DNA of 64,000 nt from Rotaria socialis (Eukaryota > Rotifera > Eurotatoria > Philodinida > Philodinidae). Of the stretch, positions 48,975 to 61,128 are shown one piece after another. The DNA lies in NCBI GenBank assembly GCA_905331475.1, contig CAJNYU010001987.1:124001-188000 (forward strand), read 5' to 3'. Position 1 is the stretch's first letter. Every line of letters starts with the position of its first letter. The position numbers and the translations under genes are program-made. The notes under the pieces are model-generated. The model was not told the DNA's origin and searched no databases. It was given only the letters and a program-made list of their open reading frames with translations.

Positions 48975-51900
48975 CTAATGCACAAAATATGTTGATGATT
49001 TATTAATTTGAAAAGCGTCAAGTAATTGTTGAGCTTCATTATGATAATGAAATTTCGCTAGAATACCACCTATTTGCGTTGGATGCATTGTATCAGTAAT
49101 TTGAATGGTCGATGATGAACGATTTGCTCGTAATGTATCTATAGCTGATATAATTGCTAGTTTTTGTCGACATTCATCAATACCAATAAGCCGAGCAGAT
49201 TTATGATCAATATGTAAAGGTGTTAATGACTAATTTAAAAAAATAAATAATAACAGAATATTACAAAGAAGAAAAAGAAGAAGAAACGTTTTTGCATACA
49301 TTATATTCGTAATTGATTGGATAAATAAATAATCGTTCCGTTGAATCATTTATTTGCTTCATCGATGATAAAGAATCAAAAGCTAATTGAAATGCTTTCA
49401 ACTGTTCTTTTATGTCGCTTATTGAACAGCCATAATGATACATTATTTGAGCCACTTAAATAAAAAAAACATTTTACAATGCAAATAATGATTAAAAATA
49501 GGAAACTGGTAAGAGACATCACGTAAGATAGAAACGAAACTAAGCATCTTACGTAGAATGATCCTACATCAATCGTAAAAAAAATTTGATTCTTTTCCCA
49601 AGTAGTTCCGTGTTGTTATGTTTTTTTTTTGACACTGTTTAGTTTCAAAATACGATTAACTTTAGCAAAACTTTTAAAAATAATCTTTTAAGTGATCTGC
49701 CATTTTGCTAGTCGAACTTCAACAAAATAAATTCTCAGTTAAAACCCTGTTCCCTTAATAGTACTCATTTCACGATTCATTTTTGTATGCTTTTTCTCGC
49801 TTGACATCTGTAGATAACACAGAAACTTTCTTAAAATAATAACTTTGTATAGCGTTTCAATACTTATCTGGCATAGACATTACTAACTAATGGTACATTT
49901 TGAGTGTTTCAATATTATAGCTATTTCATAAGCTTCGTCGAATACAAACGTTCTGATGTACGCAATCGCCAACATCTTTGACTTGCGAAAAAGTAACATT
50001 CATTAATACGAATTCTGACGACAAGGTATTGTTTGCAAAAACTTATGTTCAAAACTCTGTTTAAACTTTAGCTGTAGACTTCAGCCTTTCACTTGATACA
50101 TGTCAAATCAAATAGCTAATCAAAAAGTTGAGGGTAGGACTACTGGGATACTTCGATGTTTGTATACCTCATAAAGATATATCGATAGGATCATTACTGA
50201 TTAATTTCATTATGCTAAAGAATCTATTTTTAACAATAATGCGCTATGTGTTCTCTCGATCCAGCATTTTTTCGTACTGTTGTACACTAACTTCGTATTA
50301 TCGTATTCGAAGCAAAAAATTAACTTCTTATGATCAACTAAATCAATACATACTCTTCAATGGTAATTTCATAATTTTATAAATTTCATAAAGTGTGTAT
50401 ACATTTGACGCTTGAATCTGTTGACTTTCAACACATGTTCGTTCAAGATGAGCTAATAATTCAAAATCTAAATAACCTAATTTATCATGTTGATATTGAA
50501 TAAGTGTTTCAAGACGATATAACGATTGATCATTCGACAAAGAACATATTGCTGATGCATAATCAAATGTAAATTGTTTTTGACTAAAATTATTTTATAA
50601 AACATTTGACTACCAAAAGAAAATAAATGAAAAAGATATTAACCTTAAATAATCATTTGTATTTTGAATACACCAAAAAGCGTCATCAAAATTTTTCAAA
50701 TCAATACTTGTTTTAAATAATTCTTTAATGATCAAAGCCTATAGAATAAAAAAAAGAAAAGATGTCAAGGATCAATTATCTTGACTTTTTTTATGATTGA
50801 TAAATACATACACGAATATCATTCGAATGTGAGCTTTGTAAAGATTGATGGAGAAATGAAGCAACATGTTGATTTTGACCGAAATATATTAAATACTCTC
50901 GAATCTTAGAACAAAAACAAAAATAATTTTTATCACGATTTGAAAAATAGTGCGGCGCTATTCATAATTCTAATGTAGAAGAGGATAAAAAAAACTCTCG
51001 AAAATCTTAACTCATTTTTCAAAGTACTTTCTCTAGTAAATGTTGTTCATCTTATCAAACATACCCATTCAATATAAAATAATTCTGGTATTGATTGTTT
51101 TCCAAACATTTCAATCAATAATGGATCCGTATGAAGTTCTTTTAGTACAACAGCCAAATGTCTTGTTGCTGTTTCAATATTTACACCGGATCGATAAAAT
51201 GTTAGTGCATGAAAAAATTGCCTAAAAGCAAAGAAAAATGTTTCATTGAAATTTTAACAAAATCAAATTCTAACCTTGAAGAATTTAATTCTTTAAACCA
51301 ATCAAGTTTTCCACAATATTGATCTAATATTGTCCATTGATGTCGGCCTGGTAAGTATTTTAATAGAAACTCATTACTGGGCCATCTAAATATAATAATC
51401 ATAAATAAAATTTCCTATTTAAAAATTAAATCATACAAAAGTGAAAATAGATTATCAGCAGATTTATTAATTAATTCAAGCCAATTATCTGAATCCGGTG
51501 CGATGTTTTCTGCTGGAATGTTATCTGCAAGAATTTGTTCGAGTAACGATTGATTTCCTATTCAACAAAGAAAATTTCTCTCATATAACAATGAATATTT
51601 CATTTCTTGTCTTACCAATTCGCGTTTTATATGGTTGTTGATAAACAAGATTTTCAATGAATAGATCACTTCAAAAAGAATTAAAATCTAATTTTTATTT
51701 TCGATTTAGTTTAACTATTTTTACCGATCATTTACGAATGTTGTTGATAATTCAATTCCACATGAGGAAAGCCATAGAAGTACTTGATGAATTTGAGATA
51801 AATCTTGTAAGTAAGGTAAAACTTTTTCTTGAATTTTTTCTAACCGATGAGCACTAATGCGAGTCTAAATATATAATAAATAAATATAATTAAGGTAAAC

Positions 51901-54900
51901 TAGAGAGAAAGATACAAAACTATCTCTAATTTCTTATAAAATGCTTGAACTAATGTTCGGTCTAGATAGATTGATAGTGAAAACAGTGAATAAAATTTCT
52001 ATTAGAACTGCTCGTTCTGATATATGATAGTAATATAATATCAGATTATTTCTTCCCAGGATTCTCATTTTTTTCAAAGTGTAACCAACTTTATATTACA
52101 GTATAGGAAAGCAGAATCAAGCGTTCACTAAATGAATCCTTTATCGAACAAAATACAAGTAATTAAAACCATGTTAACTCCTTACATCATGATGATAAGA
52201 ACTCTTTGGATAAAGAAAACTGTTAGATCAATGGTTTTAATGGATACAAGAATTTAATGTAATTGATTTCGAAAGTATTCTTAATTAATCATTGAGATGG
52301 ATTGCTCGAATTTTGTGGCATGAGAGTCTATATGAAATTTGAACCGGTGTCAAATCCAAATTTGCTCTTATTTCAGTTCTAAAACATTTTTCGATCGGCA
52401 TCAATAGGGGTAAGAATTACAACTGAAGAAAGAAGTATTGAAAAACTTGAGCTAGATGTTATTGTCGAAATTGAAAGCTCTTTACTAGGATCTCAGTGAA
52501 CTATAGATACTATTGAAATCATCGTATACAAATTTTGATCGAGTATTACCATGGCATATGGGCAAAGAAATCATCAAATATTAGACAAATAGAGAAATTC
52601 TCGAATAATTTTAGCATATGTTAAGTAGTTTAATAGATAATTAGAAGAAGAAAAAAAAACTTTACTTGATTTGAACGAAACACAAGAGGAATCAATTTGT
52701 TTAAACGTTCAATTTGATTAATTTTTTCATGACAACGTTGAATAAATACAAGAACAAGTACACGACGAGCAATTTTAGATGTAAATACATTAGTGCTGTT
52801 GTCATTTGAACTTATTTTTGTCAAATGTTTATCATAAAGCGATTGTAGAGTTTCAACTAGTTGATCATTATTTACAATTGGTTCGAGATGTTTTTGAATA
52901 CGATTTAATTTTCTATGTTAGACAAATAAATATTAAATGTGCAGTTTTTATTTAAAGAATTCTACTGTGTTATCAGTTGTCTATCGTTTAAGGATATTTC
53001 ATTTAACACAACATCATCAATTTGAGCAATTGTTTCTTCGTCTGATATGTTCATTAATGTTTCAATATCATTTGTATAACCTATGATAAGGAAATCATTT
53101 TTTGCATACTTCTTACTTTTATCTGACTTACGAGAATATTTTAGATTTGATGGTAATGCAGATTTCGATGTTGAATAAAGTGATATAGCAGACTGAAACA
53201 TTAACAATAAGTATTTGAAAAAGTAACTGACTTTTCTTTTGTTTAAATACCTTATGAATGAGAATGATTAATTGTCTTTCATCGAATATACGACAACCGA
53301 GTAGAACAAGAGCATGAGCACGAAGATCGATTAATGTACTATAAAGGTTTTGCCAAAATTTAGTTAATATCTGTAGACGATCTTCATTACGAATGGAATT
53401 TTCTTCACAATGATCATTACACTAAAAACGAAAGGAATTCAACCGATCCAGACAAATGAAAACGAAAAAGTAAACTTCTATTTACCAAGCTTTGAAGAAT
53501 AATTGGTAATTGTTGAAGAATTTGTGTTAATGATACCCACGATTGATTTAATTCATCTAGATTAAGATTAAATGTAATCCAAAATGCGTCTTTAATCATA
53601 TCAATAGTAAATTCTCCTGGTGAATTAAGTCTTCGTTGAATATCATCAATAGGTGTCGATTCATCATTTAAATATTTCACATTAAAATCCATTGGTAATT
53701 CAATAAATTGTTCACGATGATTTGATTTTAATTCATATTGTAACAATAATAGAATTGAACGATTTTGATTTGTTAATAAGTGTAAGAGAAGTCTATCATT
53801 TGTACATGATATTGATGTTAACGATGAACCATTTGCTAAATGTGAATGATCATTCGATTGTACACTTTTTGTATAAGATTTATTTTGATATAAAGAATAT
53901 TTAAAATTATTTGATGTATCATATTGAAATTCATAAATAAGAACATGAAGAAGATCATTCGAATCATTAATAACAAATAAACGTGTGATAAGTTCATCAG
54001 AGAATGTTTCATATTGACAGTAATCTAAGAACATTTTTGTTGAAGTTTTTGATGATGAACGTGATAGATCATTCGACAAATTATATTCATATAGTACTGT
54101 ATCAAACTGAAAAAGAGAGCATCAGAAAAAAATTTCATTACTAAACAAACGAAAGCTGGAAAATCAAATTAAAGAAAAAGGCTTCGTAAGCATTCAGTAT
54201 GATTAATTCTATGACAGTCTATTATATTGAAGTGAAAAGTTTAGTCAATAGCTGGACAAGTGTTCTGATAAACGAAAAAGTTCCACTTTGAAAACTGTAT
54301 TTATCTACGATTCAAACTTCTTCATTTATCAACGTTCAAATCACGATCGAGATAAATGAATCATATTTTTCAATGCAAAATATAGCAAAAAAAAAGAGTT
54401 AGATGAGCCTTTCGGTTTAACTGCTTACTTGATCGGACAAAAATCGAAGTAAACCATTATCGTATAGAATAATTGTCATTGTCATGTTACTGTAAATAAT
54501 TGTTGTTTGACCAGCAATAAACGGTTGAGTTTGTTGATTAGATGATAATGATTTACTTGAATAAAAATGAAAAATAAATAATTATAGAATTCATTAATTA
54601 GTTGATGTTTACAACTTACTTCGGATTCCAAAGGAAATTAAATAAACCCCCTGATTGTCGTTTTGGATATGTCAATTGTTGTGGTGAATCTTTGAATGAA
54701 TGAACTCAAATTTAAATCAGTCTGTTCTCATCAGTGTATGCTAACTTACTTAAATAGTCTTGATTATCAAAACGAAGAATGATTGTTTCCATTTCATTAT
54801 ATAAAGCATAAATAAGATGATCATTTGTATAAGCACAGGTAACTTGTGAATATGATTGTAACTCATGTCGATAAAAATGATTTCGATTGATTAAATAATC

Positions 54901-55510
54901 ATCTGTTATATCGGCAAGTATTGATTGGGATTGGTCCTTAAAAATGACACAGTATTTTTATTTTTTGCCGAGAAAACTTTAAAAAAAACTATGATGCCTA
55001 CCGATTGCGTGTTGTTGGATCCGATGGGATATTTTAAGATCCAACGATATACGCCAATGTGTGTTGCAAACATAAGACAAATTTCTTGACGATCCGGCAA
55101 TTCAACAATAAAAACATTTGGTAAAACAGTTGTTGGTACACCGAATTGAATTTGAACAGCATTTTGTAGAAGATTACGTGACATTGAGTATTCAAATAAT
55201 TGAAATAAATTATTTTCTATTGTACGCCTAAATAAATGAATTATTGAAGTTAATTTTTTTTAAACTAAACTAATATTACCAAAATAGAATTCGGTCGAAT
55301 GAACGATCGGCTGGCATCCAAGCACCACCATGCGGTTGAATATTAGTTGTACCTCGTGTATCTGAAAATTTATTTCAAATTTTTATTATCATTTCAAAAA
55401 TTTATCTTACCTGACGGTTTGTTGCCAATAGTTCGCCAGGTAATAAGATCATCAAGAAGAGTCGCAACATGATTTGTAACAGGAATATTTGATGAATCTG
55501 CTGAAGTCAT
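48975..55510 (-). CDS. NUP160: NUP160, Y-complex nucleoporin, about 20 exons
   Basis: Starts at 55510 (MTSADSSNIPVTNHVATLLDDLITW) and ends with a stop at 48975-48977 after INKSSTYFVH. N-terminal beta-propeller stretches include GGAWMPADRSFDRILFW, SMSRNLLQNAVQIQF and VLPNVFIVELPDRQEICLMFATHIGVYRW, which follow the NUP160 pattern. Later landmarks are SPGEFTIDMIKDAFWITFN (about 53614), LFSLLWPSNEFLLKYLPGR (about 51430-51350) and YEIYKIMKLPLK...VAQIMYHYGC, which fit the NUP160 helical domain. Family role: scaffold of the NUP107-160 outer ring of the nuclear pore and of kinetochores. Three introns are long (about 49461-50360, 51868-52658 and 54112-54425). Exon joins were checked only in part. Shares a 490-bp divergent region with CHCHD2. 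Confidence 0.78.
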
Positions 55511-56000
55511 TTTCGCTGTATTTCACTTGTGCATGAAGTCTTTTTATTCTTTTCATGAAATTTTATCATCGAATGAAGTTCACAGCCAATCATAATTTAG
55601 ATAGTGCCCTCTTTGATGATAAATTATATATGTATATATATTTTTCTTTCAAGTCAATTCTATTGTGATTTTTTATTAGTAATATTATTTTCATTTATTT
55701 TTAAATATCATTAATAGGAAAATTTGATCATCCTACGAAAAGAGCATAGAATATTCTAGTAAATAAACAAATAAAAGTACAGTGCAAGTTATATGTGTAT
55801 CAATCGAATCATAGAGCAGCATGAGTCAAGAAAATTGCCTTCTACTCGTTGCATCACTTTTCAGTTGTTTTTCTACTTGTATTTTGCTAGTTGTTGCACA
55901 CTTGATTGATCCAAAATTATTCATATAAAAGTAGTCAACATATTCTCATTTATGTTATAGATTTTTTGTTTTCTTTATAACCTCTTTCAAAACAATAAAA

Positions 56001-56702
56001 ATGGGTCGTCGATCTGGTGGTGGTGGTGGTGGTATGCGTTCATCGTCTCCTTCTCGGTATGTCCTTATTTAGTTATGCATATTATATATTTTAAATTATT
56101 CGTGTTTTCTCAGAGCTCCTCGGCCACCTCCGCCTCGTGCTGTTGCACATCCACCTCCAGCTGCACCAGCTCCAGTCATGGCTCCTCAAGGTCGTCAACC
56201 TGGTCTATTCGGACAAATGGCTGCCACTGCTGGTGGTGTTGCCATTGGTTCAGCCGTTGGACATACAATTGGTGCAGCAATGACTGGTAGAAACAAGCAA
56301 AACTGTATATAAAATAAACTAAACAGTATTTTTTTTTATTGACTAGGTGGATTTCGTGGAAATGATCAAGCAGCTGCTTCCCAAGAAGCAAATACTCAAC
56401 AGTCGAATCAAACACCAAATGAACGATTTACTTCTGAGCGATGTAATTTATATCAAAAAGAATTCATGAAATGTCTTGACCAAGCTAGTGGTGATTCAAC
56501 TCAATGTCAAGGCTTTTGGGAAGCATTAAAAGTAAGCTCTGCTTTTTTTCTTTTGCGTTTCTAGTTATATTGATTATATGTTTATTTATTTCATAAAGGA
56601 ATGCCAACGTTTTCAAGGCTCTAACGGTATGTTATTGAATTTTTATCAATGTTTTTCCATTATTTATTCTTTTCTTTTCATTTCTTTTTAGCATCACTCT
56701 AA
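56001..56702 (+). CDS. CHCHD2: CHCHD2/CHCHD10 family mitochondrial twin CX9C protein
   Basis: Five exons (56001-56056, 56114-56286, 56347-56531, 56599-56626, 56692-56702) join in phase to 453 nt, 150 residues. The N-terminus is basic with a glycine run ([19 protein letters not shown]), followed by a Pro/Ala-rich stretch and the hydrophobic Gly-rich helix [30 protein letters not shown] that marks this family. The C-terminal CHCH domain has [11 protein letters not shown] and [11 protein letters not shown], two exact CX9C pairs. Family role: intermembrane-space protein imported through MIA40, linked to MICOS, respiration and the mitochondrial stress response. One gene here could serve for both vertebrate paralogues. 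Confidence 0.93.
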
Positions 56703-56962
56703 ACATGAAGAAAATAGAATATGCTAAGCAGCAGCCATCGTCCTTCCCTATAATTATTCTATTTCCAACGTGGCATTCGATTGTATTCCGGTCGAAATGA
56801 TATGATTTTTTTTCTTTGTAACTTTTTTTCCTTATTAGTCCAATAAAATAGAAAAAAAAAATAAGCGAATTTGAAAGTTTTAATCCTATGAAACTTGAAA
56901 TGATTCATTGTTCATCTAATTTCTAATTAAGAATCCAAGCGCCAGATAAACTATTGTTTTCA

Positions 56963-57670
56963 ATGGATGATTTAAATTGTTGTCTTTCTAAAATTCTTCA
57001 TCTATGTATTGAATCAAGCATTTTCCTAAACCAATTATATAAATTTGAATATCAACTTTCAAAATTATATCTATCATATTATAATGCACGTAGAAAACTT
57101 TTTTCAATTCTCGATCATTTCACTAGCATAAATAGAGATTTAAATCTTTATTATAAAAATTATTTTTTAACAATGTATTCAAATATTTTAAATTATCTTT
57201 CACGACAACGTTTTACTGTAAATTGTTCAAATGAAATTGTTGATGATTTTCATGACGATTTAAATCATTTAAATTACATTCTTAATCATCATAAAAGCTA
57301 TTATAAAGATATATTTTATTATCTACATAAATTATGTATAACTTGTTCATTATGTATAGAATATCGTCAATCATGTACAAATTTAGAACTAACCAATCGG
57401 TTTATTTATATACGTATTGATTTATTAACGAATTTAAAAAAATTAAATGAAAAAATAAAAAATTTATTAATGAAGATAAATGCTAATTTTGAAAAAAGAA
57501 AACGACACTCAATAGATAATACTCGTCGGCATCCTAAGGAAAAAGCAAACATCGACAATTTATTTCGTACCATTTTGCTTTGGTGCATAGTTATTATTTT
57601 CATTAGATATTATTTCATATGGTCTCACATATATGAAATTAAGTCTAAAAAAAAAGGTTGGCTTATATGA
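56963..57670 (+). CDS. Hypothetical tail-anchored helical protein (235 aa)
   Basis: Single exon. The frame opens at 56954, but the first ATG is at 56963 (MDDLNCCLSKILHLCIESS). The body is helical with many Tyr, Asn and Lys and a heptad-like pattern (NLKKLNEKIKNLLMKINANFEKRKR). A hydrophobic segment LFRTILLWCIVIIFIRYYFIW close to the C-terminus, followed by a short Lys-rich tail, suggests a tail anchor. Cysteines CITCSLC at about residue 126-132 could bind metal or form disulfides. I do not recognise the family. It begins 261 bp after the CHCHD2 stop and ends 167 bp before the cyclophilin start, in the same direction. Confidence 0.65.
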   Translation: MDDLNCCLSKILHLCIESSIFLNQLYKFEYQLSKLYLSYYNARRKLFSILDHFTSINRDLNLYYKNYFLTMYSNILNYLSRQRFTVNCSNEIVDDFHDDLNHLNYILNHHKSYYKDIFYYLHKLCITCSLCIEYRQSCTNLELTNRFIYIRIDLLTNLKKLNEKIKNLLMKINANFEKRKRHSIDNTRRHPKEKANIDNLFRTILLWCIVIIFIRYYFIWSHIYEIKSKKKGWLI

Positions 57671-57836
57671 TCTTTACCTTGATACTATGTCCTTGTGCTG
57701 ACGTGGCTTTGATGCCACGTAAAAAATACAGTCACAGCTGGTCACAGATCTTCTTTTTTGACTTGCAAATTTTCTATAAGAAATCGATCTATAAATTCAC
57801 GTTACAAATCAAACATTTTCCTCACACAATTCCATC

Positions 57837-58715
57837 ATGATGATCAAATTTTTTATCTTGGTTGCTCTCATTGCTAAATATTCATCGAAACACACAGTAA
57901 ATGGTGTAGCTGATTCAGATTTTCCATCTCAATTTACAATTACTCATGAAGCTGTATTTGATATTGTTATCAAAGAACATATGCATGCAAGTGAAGTTTT
58001 AAAACAAGGAAAAGTTGTTATTGGACTTTTTGGTAATATAGTTCCAATGACTGTTTTAAATTTTGTTACAATTGCAAATGGTATTGTTCGAAGTGATGTA
58101 AAACGAAAATGAACACACAAATAAAAAGATTTCTTTCTATATGAATATTTTTCATTTTCTAGGTAAATTTTACGTACAATGGTGTGCCATTTCATCGTAT
58201 TGTAAAAGATTTCTGTATTCAAACGGGTGATTTTATCAATCGAGATGGTACAGGAAGTGAGTATTAAGCTTTTAAACTGTAGAATAGATCGAAAGGGAAC
58301 CTTTTTGTTTTTCTAGGCTTAAGTATTTATGGTCCAAAATTTGTTGATGAAAATTTTCGTCTTAGCCATAAATCAGCTGGATGGGTTTCAATGGCCAAGT
58401 AAGTGCAAGCGATAGAAATTTTAAGTATTTCATTACTATTTTTTTGTATAATCAAGTTATGGTACAGATACAAATGGTTCTCAATTTTTTATCACGTTGG
58501 TTCCTGCTCGTTGGCTTGATGGACATCATGTTGTCTTCGGCCGAGTTGTTCAAGGTATTGATTTTGTTCATGAAATCGGCGAAGTTGATACATTTCCTGG
58601 TACATCATTACCCAAAAAATATGTTGGTATTCTCGAAGCTTCAGCTAAAGAAGTATCACGATATGATCTTGCTTTGGAAGATCTTATTTCTACCGAAGAC
58701 ATTATTGTTGCTTAG
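57837..58715 (+). CDS. Secretory-pathway cyclophilin (peptidyl-prolyl cis-trans isomerase)
   Basis: Four exons (57837-58097, 58163-58256, 58317-58398, 58457-58715) join in phase to 696 nt, 231 residues. Residues 1-16 are a signal peptide ([16 protein letters not shown]). The cyclophilin fold follows: [18 protein letters not shown], the catalytic block [23 protein letters not shown] (Arg at about 99), [35 protein letters not shown], and [19 protein letters not shown], which keeps the Trp of the cyclosporin pocket. This order fits the PPIB-type ER class. There is no KDEL at the end, which reads [11 protein letters not shown], so it may be secreted or held another way. All catalytic residues I can place are present. 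Confidence 0.9.
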
Positions 58716-59541
58716 GTTTTATTATATAAGATTTTTTGCTTTCTTTTATCTAATAAATATGATATCCCGTTTACAATTTGGATTTGGGCAGCCTATTAAA
58801 AAATGTTTTATGTATATTTCAATGCATTTTGACTTCAAAATATTCTGTTTGTATTGCAAACATCGCTGATAATAGCATACTTACATTTTGAAAGTATTTT
58901 AGTTTATTTGAGAAAATATTCAACAAGAAAGAATTGTTGAATTTTGTTTTTCTAATCGTATTCACTCTGATCTTGAACGCACAGTAGCGCTTCTGTCTAA
59001 CATAAAAGAATATAACGTATAAAAACATGAAGATAGAATAATGTTGAATATTTATCAGTCACTTTTAAAACTATATTTCAATTAGATTCGTACCATCGTA
59101 TTTAGAACATCATAAATTTTATGCATCACAGAATAAAAATAACTTGATTATGTAATGGCTTAAATATATAATTGGTTACATACTATGAAGTATAAATATG
59201 AAGAGAAGAATTTCACCAAACGGTGGTATATTGTATATATTTTATTAGCGAACATAAAACTTTGAAAATAAAATATCTATTAAATTGACTGCATAGAACA
59301 CTTTATAAATCAGTTAACAGAAAATGCTGTTCAAGATCATAATTATCAAATGTACCGATATGCTAAAGGTTTAAATGGGACTCTCATAAAACGAGACATG
59401 ATAGTAATGGAACTACTGCCGATTTAAAATGCGATTCTATGAGAAGCAAAATTAAAAAATCAGAAATTAGCTAACTTGATGTTGTATGAGTATACGTTTG
59501 GGTTCGGGTTTGGGTGACCTTAAGAGTGTAACAATACGGGG
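58716..59541. other. Intergenic, nothing recognised
   Basis: 3' flank of the cyclophilin gene (AATAAA near 58752) followed by AT-rich sequence; the short frames here look random. Confidence 0.4.
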
Positions 59542-59845
59542 CAGGGGCGGCGGAGCGTCATTAAGCTAGGTGAGGCTCATAATTTTTTTTTTCTACCGTG
59601 GAATTTTATGAACGCATCAAGCAGAAAATAAGTCTTCGTTTTATTGAATTGCAGTAAAAATAAAAATGGTCAGTACAAAAAAAAGATGATTGGAAAATAC
59701 CAAAAAAGTTTTTTTTTTGCTCCTGCTTTGATGCAAGAATAAAAAATAACAATATTCAGTACAACAGTAAGTGAGGCTGAGCCTCATCTTGTGAAATCTA
59801 GGCGAGGCTCAAGCCACATGGGTCTCAGTGGCTCCGCCGCCATTG
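59542..59845. mobile_element. hAT-type MITE (304 bp)
   Basis: Left end CAGGGGCGGCGGAGCG and right end GGCTCCGCCGCCATTG are inverted copies. Flanking octamers ATACGGGG (59534-59541) and ATACGGAT (59846-59853) agree at six of eight positions. Internal TGAGGCTCA/TGAGCCTCA words repeat near both ends. The G+C-rich ends stand out against the AT-rich surroundings. No coding frame. Confidence 0.75.
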
Positions 59846-61128
59846 ATACGGATAATGGCTGAATATTGGTACTGTAGTTGAAAAAGTACGAGCGTCACTA
59901 AAAGAATACGTTTTGTTTTTTAATCTCTAATAACTAATTTCCTAGCAATAATTATTAATGGTGTATTATTATAAAACTCTGAGGGGCGTTAGTGCGTTTT
60001 TTCCCAGAACTCACGTTAGTTGTATCATAAAATAGGTATAAATAATCAGATGTTTAATGAACTTTACTAACCACTTGCGATTTATTTCAACACCTTGTAT
60101 TTTCACTGATAATAATTTGTGATTTGTAGCTAGGTTAGTTTTCTTGCAATTTACTTCTATTACTTACATATTTCCTACTATTTGTCTCTATTCTGACAAC
60201 CAATTTTCGTTGGATAAAAGTAAGAACTATAAATTACATAGCTAAAGAGGATACTCCAAAATTCGGCCATAAAAATTAAATTGATATTTTTTCAATATTT
60301 TAATTTTTTAAATATTCAGTTCATATAATTTGATCCATAATGAACATTCAAAATGATAACCATGATTGGAAATATTTCATCGAGAGTATTGGAAAACTTT
60401 TCTTTTCGGGTTGATGCACTTTCGTTGTTGCTTCTCATATCAAATTTGTTTCGATTTCAATGAATGACTTTTTATTGTGAGATCTGTCTTAATACTTATT
60501 TGTGAGGTATTTTCATGAAAACAGCTTTGCGAGTAAAAACATTCTTTTGAATTACTACCGAAGTTAAACAACTTGAAATTAGTCTTCTTCTACTTTTCTC
60601 TGTATCATTATTTGAATTATCTTTCAAGAGAACTCATAGCTGATAATTGGGTCTGTTTAAACACGTAACAAATTCGGTGAACTTTTTCCTCATTAATTAT
60701 TGCATTTTTCTCATAAAACCCTGCATTTTCTAATGCATTAGTATCATAGAAGAGTTGACAAACATTCCAAAAAGAATCCAAAATGTTATTTCTAAAGCAC
60801 ATTTCCTAGCAGCGCATGATTGAAATAGATTAGTATCAATAACTAGAGCATATCGTAGGATATTTATAGAAACTATTGGAATGTAAATCTCAAGTTATCC
60901 ATCATCAAAAAGAATTTATGCTATTAATAAATTTGTCATATTCTTTTCAATCTTCAAGAAACATGATTCATTTAGTGTTTCATTAAATTGAAATGTTTCG
61001 CTGTTATATTTTAATTTTTTTTGTTCCTGAAAAAAGAATTGCAATAAAGCGAGCCTTTGTTTACATGTTAATAGCATGCTTAACCAATATCCATGAAGTC
61101 GAATATCCGAAACTAACGTTCATGATGT
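59846..61128. other. Intergenic, nothing recognised
   Basis: AT-rich with no protein-like frame and no repeat ends that I can see. Confidence 0.4.

Noticed and set aside
40833-58715. A functional gene cluster among the housekeeping genes
   Set aside because: The genes belong to unrelated pathways and alternate in strand; proximity looks like ordinary compact genome layout.
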